This document shows, piece by piece, positions 41,028 through 49,486 of a stretch of 64,000 nucleotides of DNA (the stretch's first letter is position 1; every line of letters starts with the position of its first letter). The notes beneath the pieces are model-generated. The model was not told where the DNA came from. It did not search any database and saw nothing but the letters and a program-made list of their open reading frames with translations. The stretch covers positions 248,001 to 312,000 of the forward strand of contig CAISEP010000023.1 in the NCBI GenBank assembly GCA_903884425.1, written 5' to 3'. This DNA is from an uncultured Caulobacterales bacterium (GTDB lineage Bacteria > Pseudomonadota > Alphaproteobacteria > Caulobacterales > Caulobacteraceae). The position numbers and the translations under genes are program-made.

Positions 41028-41855
41028 ATGGGACCGCTTGCAGGGGTCGGGGAAAAGGTCGTCGGTTTCAGGCCGCATCGCGTCTTCCATCTCACGCGGG
41101 TGCTGGGCTCGCAGAATGTCCGCAGGGTCAATCGGCTGGTCCGGGACATTCGCGGCTTCATGGCCGTTCACGGCGAACACCATGTGATCGAACGCAGCCC
41201 CAGCCGGCTCGCCACCCATGTCACGCACGGGGATGTCGTCGCCATCTATACGGAGGAGGGGCGCGCCCGGCGGCTGGTCGGGGTCAGCCTGTGCGTGCAG
41301 ACCAATGAGGAAAGTCCGGTGCTGGAGCTGGCCTACACGGCCATTGACCGGCAGTTCCGCGGGCAAAGGATGGCCCAGCTGGCCGCCTGCGGCGCGATGA
41401 TCAGCAAGCTGCACTCCCTGGACGACATCACCGGCATCGCGCTGGCCTGTCAGCCGGACAACTGGCTCTGCCGCAGTGCTGCGGACGAGCTGGGCGTCGA
41501 CTTCTGGACGGCGGCGGAGCTGATGGAGCACACACCCCCGCTGCGCTCCCTGATCCTCAGGCACCGGGTCGAATATCTGAAGCGCGACTGGCGCGCCGAT
41601 CCGCTGATCGGCCTGGTCCGGCCGGCCGCCGTCGCCGACGCCGCCCGTCTGGTGCAGGACGCCGCCGGTCCCCGGGGCCTCGCCTGGACCCGCAACAGCC
41701 GGGTGATGCTGGACGGGGAATGGAACCTGACCGGCAGCAACAATGCGGAGTCCCGTCTGCATCTGGCGCGGATGGCCGAGGGTCATCTGCCGTCCGCAGC
41801 CCTGTGGAACGCGCCGCCGCCCAGCCCGTCGCCGCTGATCGATCGCTGCGCCTGA
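41028..41855 (+). CDS. GNAT-like acyltransferase
   Basis: The 275-aa protein starts at ATG 41028 with GGGAAG 6 bp upstream; ATGs at 40941 and 40998 are possible but less well placed. The N-terminal half looks like a GNAT fold: VHGEHHVIERSPSRLATHVTHGDVVAIYTEEGRARRLVGVSL, VLELAYTAIDRQFRGQRMAQLAACGAMISKL (a degraded acyl-CoA-binding motif at QFRGQRM). The C-terminal half (WRADPLIGLVRPAAVADAARLVQDAAGPRG) is not recognised. It is divergent from the HTH gene and may be under its control. Substrate unknown. Confidence 0.6.
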   Translation: MGPLAGVGEKVVGFRPHRVFHLTRVLGSQNVRRVNRLVRDIRGFMAVHGEHHVIERSPSRLATHVTHGDVVAIYTEEGRARRLVGVSLCVQTNEESPVLELAYTAIDRQFRGQRMAQLAACGAMISKLHSLDDITGIALACQPDNWLCRSAADELGVDFWTAAELMEHTPPLRSLILRHRVEYLKRDWRADPLIGLVRPAAVADAARLVQDAAGPRGLAWTRNSRVMLDGEWNLTGSNNAESRLHLARMAEGHLPSAALWNAPPPSPSPLIDRCA

Positions 41856-41899
41856 CGCGTCCGCGTCCCTCACCCTGACACAGTCCCTGCACACGTCCG

Positions 41900-41916
41900 C
41901 CCGGCCGCAAGCCGGG
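41900..41916 (+). terminator. Weak hairpin after the GNAT-like gene
   Basis: CCCGGC and GCCGGG form a perfect 6-bp stem with the loop CGCAA, 45 bp after the stop. No T-run follows, so termination is only plausible. Confidence 0.3.
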
Positions 41917-41975
41917 TCGGGCTGCCATGCGCCTCACGCGGCCGTGATCGCAGGCGGTCCCGAGATGGCTTGCGC

Positions 41976-41995
41976 TAACGCATTAAAATGCGTTA
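41976..41995. promoter_or_regulatory. Perfect palindrome, candidate operator 2
   Basis: TAACGCATT and AATGCGTTA are perfect 9-bp arms around a central AA. It lies 40 bp upstream of the ribosome site of the small membrane protein gene, in AT-rich DNA. CGCA-N6-TGCG is shared with the site at 40853-40872. The symmetry and promoter position suit a dimeric repressor; the HTH protein nearby is the obvious candidate. Confidence 0.55.
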
Positions 41996-42034
41996 AACGA
42001 CATTGTCTCGTTTTTACAGCCAGTGGAGGCCGCC

Positions 42035-42358
42035 ATGATCGATCTCGACGCCCTGCTCGCCCTGATCCTCCAGACCTTGCGGGAAAATGGCGAGGAGCAC
42101 CGCAACGCCCTGAAGCAGGCCGGGGCGATGGAACATTTCCGGAGCGGAATGGAGTTCGAACGGCGCCAGCATGACAAGGTCCGGCGGGCCGGGCTCATCG
42201 GGGCCGTCGCGGGCATGGTGGGCTTCGGCCTCATGACCGCCATCACGGTGGGCGCGGTGATCTACTTCGGTATGCCGCATCGTGGAGGCGTGGCCGGTTC
42301 TCTGGCCGGTTCCCTGGCAGGTCCCGACCGGATCGGGTCCCGGTCGGCGCCGGGGTAG
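42035..42358 (+). CDS. Small single-helix membrane protein
   Basis: This 107-aa protein has its start at 42035 set by GGAGG at 5 bp. An amphipathic charged N-terminal half (IDLDALLALILQTLRENGEEHRNALKQAGAMEHFRSGMEFERRQHDKVRRAG) is followed by one membrane helix (LIGAVAGMVGFGLMTAITVGAVIYFG) and a short Gly/Ser tail. No family was recognised. The perfect palindrome upstream suggests tight control. It ends 3 bp before the stop of the convergent dehydrogenase gene. Confidence 0.65.
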   Translation: MIDLDALLALILQTLRENGEEHRNALKQAGAMEHFRSGMEFERRQHDKVRRAGLIGAVAGMVGFGLMTAITVGAVIYFGMPHRGGVAGSLAGSLAGPDRIGSRSAPG

Positions 42359-42361
42359 GCG

Positions 42362-43360
42362 TCAGAGGCGGGCCTCGTCGGGATGTGCCTCGGCGATCAG
42401 GGGGCGGCCGTCGATGTAGCGCCGCAGGTTCTCCAGGAACTGGGAATCGCCCCGGCCCCGGACCCCGTCCCCGGCGTGGGAGGCGTGGCCGGTGACCCGC
42501 ACCTGCGGGTGGGACCAGAACCAGGTGTCCGCGGGCAGGGGCTCGGTCCGGAACACGTCCAGCACGGCGTGGGCCGGCTGGCGGCGGTCCAGCCCGGCGC
42601 GCAGGGCGTCCTCGTCCACCAGCTGGCCGCGACCGATGTTGATCAGCAGCGCGCCGGGCTTCATCGCCGCGAAGAAGGCCGCGTCGGCCAGGTTGAGGGT
42701 CTCGGCGTTCAGCGGGCAGGCCAGCACCACCACATCGGCGTCGGGCAGGAGGCCCTGCAGGTCCGACTGGGGCCGGACCGCATCCACCAGGTCATCCGGC
42801 TTCGGGTTCCGGCGCACCACGGTGACGGCGGCGCCGAAGCCCTTCACCCGGCGGGCGATCTCCTGGCCGATGGCGCCATAGCCCACCAGCAGCCAGTGGG
42901 TGGAGGCCACTTCCCGGAAGGGCACGGTGCACCACTCCCGGCGGCCCTGGGCGGCGGCCTGGTCGGCGATCGGGTGCAGCAGGCTCAGTGCATGGGACAG
43001 CACATAGTCGGCAATGGCGGGGGACTGGGCCTGGCTCTTGGTGAGCCGCAGGCCCTTGTCCATCAGGGCCTTGAACAGGGGGTGGTCGAGGCCGGCGCTG
43101 AACACCTGGATCCAGCGGCCCTTCGTGCCCTTCATCACCTGGCTGGCAAAGGCCCCCAGCCGCGCGCCGGGGTTCGGCCCGGAATAGGCGTCGAGGCTCA
43201 GCCAGAAGACCTCCGGGTCCACCGCCTCGGCCGGTACGGGGGTTCCGTTGCGCTGGAAGGTGCCGTCGACCTCGAAGGTGATGATGTCCAGCTCCGCGCC
43301 CAGGGACGACAGGCGGGAATGGGTCCGCTGGCGGGCTTCGGCGGTCATCAGGATCTGCAT
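42362..43360 (-). CDS. D-isomer-specific 2-hydroxyacid dehydrogenase
   Basis: The 332-aa protein starts at 43360 with GGAGA 8 bp upstream. The NAD-binding domain has VGYGAIGQEIARRVKGFG (G-x-G-x2-G), and the catalytic set is R in INIGRGQLVDEDAL, E in DVFRTEPLPAD and H in VRVTGHASHAG. This is the glyoxylate/hydroxypyruvate reductase-like branch of the family. It reduces an alpha-keto acid to a D-hydroxy acid or the reverse; the substrate is unknown. The large open frame upstream of the ATG is antisense to the esterase gene and is not coding. Confidence 0.88.
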   Translation of the reverse strand: MQILMTAEARQRTHSRLSSLGAELDIITFEVDGTFQRNGTPVPAEAVDPEVFWLSLDAYSGPNPGARLGAFASQVMKGTKGRWIQVFSAGLDHPLFKALMDKGLRLTKSQAQSPAIADYVLSHALSLLHPIADQAAAQGRREWCTVPFREVASTHWLLVGYGAIGQEIARRVKGFGAAVTVVRRNPKPDDLVDAVRPQSDLQGLLPDADVVVLACPLNAETLNLADAAFFAAMKPGALLINIGRGQLVDEDALRAGLDRRQPAHAVLDVFRTEPLPADTWFWSHPQVRVTGHASHAGDGVRGRGDSQFLENLRRYIDGRPLIAEAHPDEARL

Positions 43361-43474
43361 GGGTCGGTCTCCGGCGGTCGGGTGCCTCCTGACTAGCAGG
43401 TTCCTCCGCAATTCGAGACTCCGTTCCGGCGGACGGGCTTGTCCGATGCCGCGGACGCACCCCATGCTGGGGCG

Positions 43475-44341
43475 ATGATGTCCCCGCGCCTTCGCCACGC
43501 CCTTGCCGGGCTCACCCTCACCCTCGTCGCCCTGGCCGGATCGGCGGGCGGGGCCGCGCCGCTGCCCCAGCCGCCGGAGGGGGGGCAGCCGATCGTCATC
43601 GGCACCTCCTACGTCATCCCCTCTGCCCTGCTCGGGGACCGCCGCCGCCTGAACGTCTACCTGCCGGAGCACTATGACGACCCGAAGCGGACCTTTCCCG
43701 TGGTCTATCTGCTGGATGGCGGACTGACGGAGGATTTCCACCACATCACCGGTCTGGCCCGGATCAATGCCGCCTATGGCGCGGGGCAGGAGGTGATCGT
43801 GGTGGGGATCGAGGGGGTGGACCGCCGCCACGACCTGACCTCGCCCTCCGCCACCGCCGCCGACCGGCGGCTGCTGCCCACTTCCGGCGGGGCGGCGGCC
43901 TATCGCCGGTTCCTGCGAGAGGAGGTGCGCCCCTTCATCGCCGCCCATTTTCGGACCGGCGGGCGGGCGGCCCTGATGGGGGAGTCCCTGGCCGGGCTGT
44001 TCGTGGCCGAGACCCTGCTGAAGGCCCCCGCGGACTTCGACGACTATGTGATCGTCAGCCCCAGCCTGTGGTGGGACCGGGGGGCGCTGGTCGACGGGGC
44101 GGCGGACGACCTGCGGCGCGGGGGATATGCCGGTCGCCGGGCCTTTGTCGCCTTTGACGACCCGCCCCCGCCCGCGGAGGCGGCGGCCAGGGACCGGGCG
44201 CGTCAGGATCGGTTCGCGGCGGCCCTGAACGGCGCGGGCCACGGGCTGGAGGTGACCGTCATCCGGCCGGGGGAGGGGCACGGTGGCATCTACCACCCCG
44301 CTGCCCTGCTGGCCTTCCGCCACCTGTTCGGAACGCCCTGA
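43475..44341 (+). CDS. Exported alpha/beta-hydrolase esterase (PF00756 type)
   Basis: The 288-aa protein starts at 43475 or 43478, with a signal peptide (LRHALAGLTLTLVALAGSAGGAAP). The esterase domain shows RRRLNVYLPEHYDDPKRTFPVVYLLDGG, the nucleophile in MGESLAGLFVAETLL (G-x-S-x-x-G), and a histidine in GEGHGGIYHP. This layout matches IroE/Fes-type and other PF00756 esterases, which include siderophore and feruloyl esterases. It is probably periplasmic. It overlaps nothing and is divergent from the dehydrogenase gene. Confidence 0.85.
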   Translation: MMSPRLRHALAGLTLTLVALAGSAGGAAPLPQPPEGGQPIVIGTSYVIPSALLGDRRRLNVYLPEHYDDPKRTFPVVYLLDGGLTEDFHHITGLARINAAYGAGQEVIVVGIEGVDRRHDLTSPSATAADRRLLPTSGGAAAYRRFLREEVRPFIAAHFRTGGRAALMGESLAGLFVAETLLKAPADFDDYVIVSPSLWWDRGALVDGAADDLRRGGYAGRRAFVAFDDPPPPAEAAARDRARQDRFAAALNGAGHGLEVTVIRPGEGHGGIYHPAALLAFRHLFGTP

Positions 44342-44356
44342 GTCTCGACTCGCGCG

Positions 44357-45931
44357 CTATTTCTCGGTGAGGGCCTTTGCCGCGGCCGCATCGGCGGGCC
44401 GGGCGATATGCGGCGTCACGACGATGTAGAGCTGGGTCCGCGACCCGCTGGACAGATGCAGCTTGAACAGTTCCCCCATCAGCGGGATCTGGCCGAGGCC
44501 GGGGGGCGCTTCCTGGGTGGTCAGGCGGTTTTCCTGGGTCAGGCCACCGATCACGAAATACTCCCCGTCCATGACCGTCGCGGTGGTGGAGGCCTCCCGC
44601 TGGCTGATGGTGGGATAGCCCTGGGAATAGCCGGTGACGCTGGAGACCTCGCAGAACACGTGGGAGGTCACATAGCCGTCGTCGCTGACCCGGGGGGCGA
44701 TCTGCAGGGTGACGCCCACGTTCACGTACTGCACCTGCTGCGACACCGCATTCACCCCGGACAGGGCGATGGAGGTCAGGATCGGCAGGGCGTCGCCGGT
44801 GATGATCTTGGCCGAGGACCCGCTCTGCGCCGAGATCCGCGGGCGGGAGATGATCCGACCCTCCCCCTTGGCCACCTGGGCATATATGGCGGCCTGCAGG
44901 GCGACGCTGGTCTGGGCGGCATTGGTGAGGCCGGTGGACCCGATGCCGCCGCCGGGGGTGAAGGCCCCGGTGTTGACGGTGACCACGCCGAACTTTCCGG
45001 CGCTGTTCTTGAAGTCGATGCCCACATTGCGGGCCCCGGTCTCGGTCAGCTCCACGAACACGGTTTCCAGCAGCACGCTGTTCACCGGCACGTCGAGCAG
45101 GGCGATGCGGTCGCGTAGGCGGCGGATGCGCTCCGCCGGGCCGCGCAGGATGACGGCGTTCAGCCGCCGGTCGATGCCGATGGCATCATCCACCTGGGCC
45201 CCGATGGGGGGCGCGTCCTGGTTCAGCTGGGCCGTGTTCTGCTGGTAGGTGCCGGCCGACCCGCCGGTGATGCCGGAGGAGCCGAAGGCCGGCTCCTGGG
45301 GGATGAAGGTGTCGTTGGGCTTCTGGGCCGGACCGTCGCTGAGCAGGCCCACGATCTCGCTCACATCGGCATATTTCAGCGGGACGACGGCGAACTCCTC
45401 GTCCTCGGCGCTGCGGTCGCGGAAGATGGCCAGCGAGATCGGCGCCCCGCCCCGGGCCGGTGTGGCGGCGGGGGTCCGCGATCCCGCCTGGCCGCCGGAC
45501 CGGGCGTCACCGGCATGGATGGTGACGAAGATCGCCTGCCCTCCCACGGGGGCGGTCTCCACATGCATGGTCCCGGGGGCGGAGGGGCTCAGGACCAGGT
45601 CCGCGCCCCGCTGCTCGAAGGCCAGGTCCCGGACATAACCGCGGACGAAGTTCGGGCTGTTGGCCCCGGGGGAGCGGCCGGACCGGGACAGGACCAGGGC
45701 CGGGTGGGCACCGTCATTGCCGGTGATCGTCACCGACGGCGGCGGTCCGGCAAAGGTCAGGACCAGCCGGGTCTCCGACGGGGAGGTGTCGGCCAGGGTG
45801 ACGCTGACCAGGCTGGCCTCGTCCGCCAGGGCCAGGGTCGGCCACGCCAGCACGAGGACCAGCAGGGCCAGGACCGCCGACCGGAGCCCCGTGCCGTTAC
45901 CCGTCCGTGTCCCGGTCCGTGCTGCGGTCAA
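44357..45931 (-). CDS. Secretin (GspD/PilQ-like), solitary
   Basis: A 524-aa outer-membrane secretin. The TTG at 45931 is chosen because GGGGAGGG lies upstream and the next residues make a signal peptide (LRSAVLALLVLVLAWPTLALA). An AMIN-like N-terminal region (about 30-120) is followed by an N1-type domain (FAVVPLKYADVSEIVGLLSD, RRLNAVILRGPAERIRRLRDRIALLDVPV) and the secretin domain with VQYVNVGVTLQIAPRVS, then MDGEYFVIGGLTQEN and LGQIPLMGELFKLH...LYIVVTPHI. It lies 23 bp downstream of the EXORDIUM-like gene on the same strand. No other type II or IV secretion genes are present. Confidence 0.88.
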   Translation of the reverse strand: MTAARTGTRTGNGTGLRSAVLALLVLVLAWPTLALADEASLVSVTLADTSPSETRLVLTFAGPPPSVTITGNDGAHPALVLSRSGRSPGANSPNFVRGYVRDLAFEQRGADLVLSPSAPGTMHVETAPVGGQAIFVTIHAGDARSGGQAGSRTPAATPARGGAPISLAIFRDRSAEDEEFAVVPLKYADVSEIVGLLSDGPAQKPNDTFIPQEPAFGSSGITGGSAGTYQQNTAQLNQDAPPIGAQVDDAIGIDRRLNAVILRGPAERIRRLRDRIALLDVPVNSVLLETVFVELTETGARNVGIDFKNSAGKFGVVTVNTGAFTPGGGIGSTGLTNAAQTSVALQAAIYAQVAKGEGRIISRPRISAQSGSSAKIITGDALPILTSIALSGVNAVSQQVQYVNVGVTLQIAPRVSDDGYVTSHVFCEVSSVTGYSQGYPTISQREASTTATVMDGEYFVIGGLTQENRLTTQEAPPGLGQIPLMGELFKLHLSSGSRTQLYIVVTPHIARPADAAAAKALTEK

Positions 45932-45954
45932 TCCGACCCTCCCCGAATCGGGGA

Positions 45955-47025
45955 CTACTGAATCGCCCCCGTCGCATTGACGTAGCATTTCGAGTTGCTG
46001 CGCGCCAAAGCTCTCTGGACCAGATAGTGGCGGCTGCCGCCCGATGCGGTGGGCAGGGTGACGTTGTAGTAGGCCCCGTTGGGCAGCTGGGACTGGGCAT
46101 TGCCGAAGGTCCAGGCGCACATGTCGCCGTTCTCGTAGTCCTGCCGGTTGTACCAGGCATTGAGCAGCGGATCGCTCACCGTCTCCTCCAGCTCATGCGC
46201 GATAACCGAGATCATGGCATCCACCGCCGGATTGCCGTTGGGCGAGACGCCCGCGGTGTTCACGTTGCAGGAGCCGAGGGACCGGTTCGGATTGCCGATG
46301 AAGCCGTACTTGATCGTGGTCCGGCCCACGTTCGAATAGGTGTGCCAGCCGCAGTAGGAGGTCAGGAAGCCCGAGCTTTCCCCGATGTCCGACGAGGACA
46401 GCACCAGATAGATCGCATTGGGATCGGGGGCCGAACCGGCATAGCTGGCCACCAGCGACTGCACCGTCGCATCCGTCAGGGTATAGCCGCCATAGGTGGC
46501 GGAGGTGTGCTGGGAATACTGCACGATGGTGGGGGAGGACAGCTGGGTCACCGCCATCCCGTTGCTCTCGGTCCACTGGCCGAGGCTGGACCCGGCCGCG
46601 GTGGTCACCCCGGCATAGTTGGTCATTCCGGCCTTGGGCGGGGCGGACAGGCCGTACAGGGCATCGAGGATGATCTGCTGGCCGGCCGCATTGTCCGTGC
46701 CGTTGGACTGGGCCCAGTTGCCGTACCAGATCACCACCACCTTGGAGACGGAGGTCATCACCGGCCCCCTGTGATAGCTGATCGGATTGGCGTTGGGGGC
46801 GCTGGAGCCCGTGGGCGGTGCAAACTGGCGCGTGGCCTGGGTGTGCGGACCCGACCGGTGCGTCACCTTTTCCGAGATGTTCCCGAAGATGTCGACGCTG
46901 GGTTCATGCGAAGCGGACGCGTTTTCGGGCTCCGCGCGGGCCGAACCGGTCGCCAGCCCCAGGACGGCCATGGCGGTCAGGGCAACGGCACGGACCGTCC
47001 GCGTCCGGGCATCACGATGCGGCAT
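45955..47025 (-). CDS. EXORDIUM-like (Phi-1 family) exported protein
   Basis: The 356-aa protein starts at 47025 (AAGGAGA 6 bp upstream) with a signal peptide (RTVRAVALTAMAVLGLATGSARA). Residues about 83-105 (ISYHRGPVMTSVSKVVVIWYGNW) are the hallmark of the EXORDIUM/phosphate-induced protein 1 family, known mostly from plants as cell-wall proteins and found in some bacteria. Near the C terminus, H277-E278-L-E280-E281 lies in SVIAHELEETVSDPLLNAWYN, with GDMCAW downstream; it looks like a zinc-peptidase-like H-E-x-x-x motif but the second His is absent. Likely secreted. It shares an operon with the secretin. Confidence 0.8.
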   Translation of the reverse strand: MPHRDARTRTVRAVALTAMAVLGLATGSARAEPENASASHEPSVDIFGNISEKVTHRSGPHTQATRQFAPPTGSSAPNANPISYHRGPVMTSVSKVVVIWYGNWAQSNGTDNAAGQQIILDALYGLSAPPKAGMTNYAGVTTAAGSSLGQWTESNGMAVTQLSSPTIVQYSQHTSATYGGYTLTDATVQSLVASYAGSAPDPNAIYLVLSSSDIGESSGFLTSYCGWHTYSNVGRTTIKYGFIGNPNRSLGSCNVNTAGVSPNGNPAVDAMISVIAHELEETVSDPLLNAWYNRQDYENGDMCAWTFGNAQSQLPNGAYYNVTLPTASGGSRHYLVQRALARSNSKCYVNATGAIQ

Positions 47026-47391
47026 GAAGCTCTCCTTGGCATGCGGCTCGGTGCTTCGACCGTCCGCCCTCTGGTGCAGCGGACACTTCTGTCCCCCGCC
47101 CTTGTTTCCGATGAGGTCATCATTCTCAAGGCAGGCTTTAGTATTCGTAAAATTCCGACTCAACAATTACGAAGTCAAAATTGTGGTGAATTCTTGTTAG
47201 GGATAAGAAGTTATTCAAAGCGGCGCCCGAATTCTGCCGTTTTGTGGGTTTGCGGACGGGTGTGAGTCGCGGTGTCCGGTGGTCCGGAGGCTGGGGGCGC
47301 GGCGCTGGGTCCGGGCCATTTCCGCAACGGTCATTGCCTATCCGGCGGGAGCTTGTCACGCTGGGCATCCTGCACCATCCGGGGACGACAC
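47026..47391. other. AT-rich divergent promoter region (EXORDIUM / amidohydrolase)
   Basis: A 366-bp gene-free gap whose centre (47130-47240) is strikingly AT-rich compared with its surroundings. It carries TTCGTAA (47144-47150) and TTACGAA (47167-47173), perfect 7-bp arms with a 16-bp spacer, nested with CAATT/AATTG (47164-47183). These look like regulator sites for the divergent genes. No confident -35/-10 pair was found. Confidence 0.5.
47144..47173. promoter_or_regulatory. Inverted repeat TTCGTAA-N16-TTACGAA
   Basis: Perfect 7-bp arms in the AT-rich centre of the divergent gap upstream of the EXORDIUM-secretin operon, about 120-150 bp before the EXORDIUM ATG. It could be an operator; too long-looped for a terminator. 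Confidence 0.4.
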
Positions 47392-49464
47392 ATGCACCGC
47401 AACCTCACCGCCGCCCTGCTCGCGGCCACGGCCCTCCTGGCGCTCCCGGCCGCGGCTGTCCGCGCGGAAGCCACGTCTGCGGCCCCCACCGCCGCGTCGG
47501 CCCTGGCCCGGCCTCCCGTCGGGGCGCGGCACTACACCATCAGCTCCACCGCCGGAAAGCACGGGGATGCGTGGGCCTGGACCACGTCCGACGGACGGCG
47601 GGCCTATCGGATGTCCATGTCCCTGCGGGGCTGGGTGACGGAGGACGATGCCCTGGTCACCCTGGGACCGGACCAGCGCCCCGTGGCCCTGGCCGTGCGC
47701 GGCTATACCGACCAGGGGGACGCGACGGAGGACTTCTCCGTGGATGCCGGTGGCATGGCCCACTGGAAGACGGTGATCGATTCCGGCTCGGCCCCCTTCG
47801 GCACCCGGCGCTACAACGCCTATGGCGGGCCCTGGCTGGCGGGGGAGCTGGACATCGAGGCCCTGGTGGCGGCGGGGGACAAGGGCCTCGACCTCCTGCC
47901 CACCGGCCATGGCAGCCTGAAGATCGGTCCCTCCGTGCAGATCGACGGGCCCAAGGGGCCAAGGACCGTGAAGCTCGCCTTCATGCAGGGGTTCGGCTTC
48001 TCCCCCTCACCGGTCTGGCTGGACGCTGACAACCACTTCTTCGGCGTCGCGGGGGACATCTCCCTCCTGCCGGAGGGCTACGAGGCCGCGGGCCCGAAGC
48101 TGAAGGCGGTGCAGGACAAGGCCACGGCGGACATGGTCCGGGAGGTGGCGCACGGCTTCCTGACAGCGGCCAATCGCTCCGCGACCCTGGTGGACCATGT
48201 GCTGATGTTCGATTCCGTCGCCGGGGGCTACCTGCCCGATCGGGCGGTGCTGATCGCCGACGGCAAGGTCGCCGCCGTGGGGGCGGGGGGCACCCTGGCG
48301 GCTCCGGCCGGGACCACGGTGATCGACGGACGGGGCCGGACCCTGACCCCGGGCCTGTGGGACTCCCACCAGCATGTGGGGGATGACTGGAACCTGCTGC
48401 AGAACGTGGCCACGGGGATGACCAACTACCGCAGCCCCGGCAGCGCCATCGAGGACGCGATCAGCATCGCCAAGCGCCGGGCCGCGGGGGACCTGCTGGC
48501 CCCGGACGGCAAGGTGTCGGTGGTCATCGACCGCAAGGACCCGCTGGCGGCCCAGGGCGCGCTGACCGTGTCCTCCGCGGCAGAGACGGTGGCGGCGGTA
48601 AACCGGATCCACGCGGCGGGCATGTGGGGGGTGAAGTTCTACACCTCCATGAACCCGGACTGGATCGCCCCCGGTGCCGCCGAGGCGCACCGGCTCGGCA
48701 TGCACGTCCACGGCCATGTCCCCGCCGGCATGCGTCCCCTGGACGCGGTGCGGGCCGGTTATGACGAGGTCACCCACATCAACTTCATCATGATGCAGGC
48801 CATGCCCCAGTCGGTGGTGGACAAGTCCAACACCGCCGCCCGGCTGGAGGGCCCCGCCCGCTACGGCAAGGATGTGGACCTGGACTCCCCGGCCATGAAG
48901 GCCTTCTACGCGGAGCTGGCCCGGCGGGGCACGATCATCGACCCCACCCTGACCGTGTGGGAGCCGCTGATGACCTCCGACGGCAGTGCCATCTCGCCCG
49001 AATATGCGCCCTTTGCCGAGATCGCGCCGCCGTCCGTGGCCCGGGCCTGGAAGATCGGCGGCTATCCCCTGTCCGAGGGCCTGACCCGGGACGACTATCG
49101 AAAGAGCTTCGCCAAGATGGTGGACCTGGTGGGGCGGCTGCACCAGGCCGGGGTGCGGATCGTGGCCGGGACCGACGGGTCGGGCGTGGAGCTGGTGCGG
49201 GAGCTGGAGCTCTACCAGAAGGCCGGGCTGACCAATGTGGAGGCCCTGCAGACGGCCACCATCGTTCCGGCGCGGATGACCGGCATGGACGACCGGCTGG
49301 GGTCCATCGCGCCGGGCAAGACCGCGGACCTGATCCTGGTGGACGGGGACGTGTCGAAGGACCTGGGCAATCTGCGCCATGTGCAGACCGTGTTCCTCGA
49401 CGGCTATCGTCTGAGCGGGGACGCCCTGCGCACGGCCTCCGGTCTCAGCGGCATGCCGAAATAG
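47392..49464 (+). CDS. Exported amidohydrolase-superfamily protein
   Basis: This 690-aa protein starts at 47392 with a signal peptide (NLTAALLAATALLALPAAAVRA). An N-terminal domain (about 30-270) of unknown type precedes the amidohydrolase barrel. Metal-site candidates are WDSHQHVGD (H-x-H-like), the segment GMHVHGHVP and D in AGTDGSGVEL, with the C-terminal IAPGKTADLILVDGDV typical of the imidazolonepropionase/prolidase-like branch. It probably hydrolyses an amide or cyclic amide in the periplasm. It is divergent from the EXORDIUM gene and ends at a hairpin. Confidence 0.85.
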   Translation: MHRNLTAALLAATALLALPAAAVRAEATSAAPTAASALARPPVGARHYTISSTAGKHGDAWAWTTSDGRRAYRMSMSLRGWVTEDDALVTLGPDQRPVALAVRGYTDQGDATEDFSVDAGGMAHWKTVIDSGSAPFGTRRYNAYGGPWLAGELDIEALVAAGDKGLDLLPTGHGSLKIGPSVQIDGPKGPRTVKLAFMQGFGFSPSPVWLDADNHFFGVAGDISLLPEGYEAAGPKLKAVQDKATADMVREVAHGFLTAANRSATLVDHVLMFDSVAGGYLPDRAVLIADGKVAAVGAGGTLAAPAGTTVIDGRGRTLTPGLWDSHQHVGDDWNLLQNVATGMTNYRSPGSAIEDAISIAKRRAAGDLLAPDGKVSVVIDRKDPLAAQGALTVSSAAETVAAVNRIHAAGMWGVKFYTSMNPDWIAPGAAEAHRLGMHVHGHVPAGMRPLDAVRAGYDEVTHINFIMMQAMPQSVVDKSNTAARLEGPARYGKDVDLDSPAMKAFYAELARRGTIIDPTLTVWEPLMTSDGSAISPEYAPFAEIAPPSVARAWKIGGYPLSEGLTRDDYRKSFAKMVDLVGRLHQAGVRIVAGTDGSGVELVRELELYQKAGLTNVEALQTATIVPARMTGMDDRLGSIAPGKTADLILVDGDVSKDLGNLRHVQTVFLDGYRLSGDALRTASGLSGMPK

Positions 49465-49480
49465 GGGGCGCTTCGCCCCC
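49464..49480. terminator. Bidirectional hairpin between convergent genes
   Basis: GGGGGCG and CGCCCCC form a perfect 7-bp GC stem (49464-49470 and 49474-49480) with a CTT loop, immediately after the amidohydrolase stop and just before the stop of the convergent dehydratase gene. Symmetric stem without a T-run. Confidence 0.55.
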
Positions 49481-49486
49481 TCGCCG

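Noticed and set aside
41976-41995. The perfect palindrome as an intrinsic terminator
   Set aside because: Its arms are AT-rich with only a 2-base centre, there is no U-tract, and it lies over 100 bp past the upstream stop beside a ribosome site; an operator fits better.
45955-47025. EXORDIUM-like protein as a classical zinc peptidase
   Set aside because: HELEE lacks the second histidine of H-E-x-x-H, and the N-terminal half matches the EXORDIUM family.
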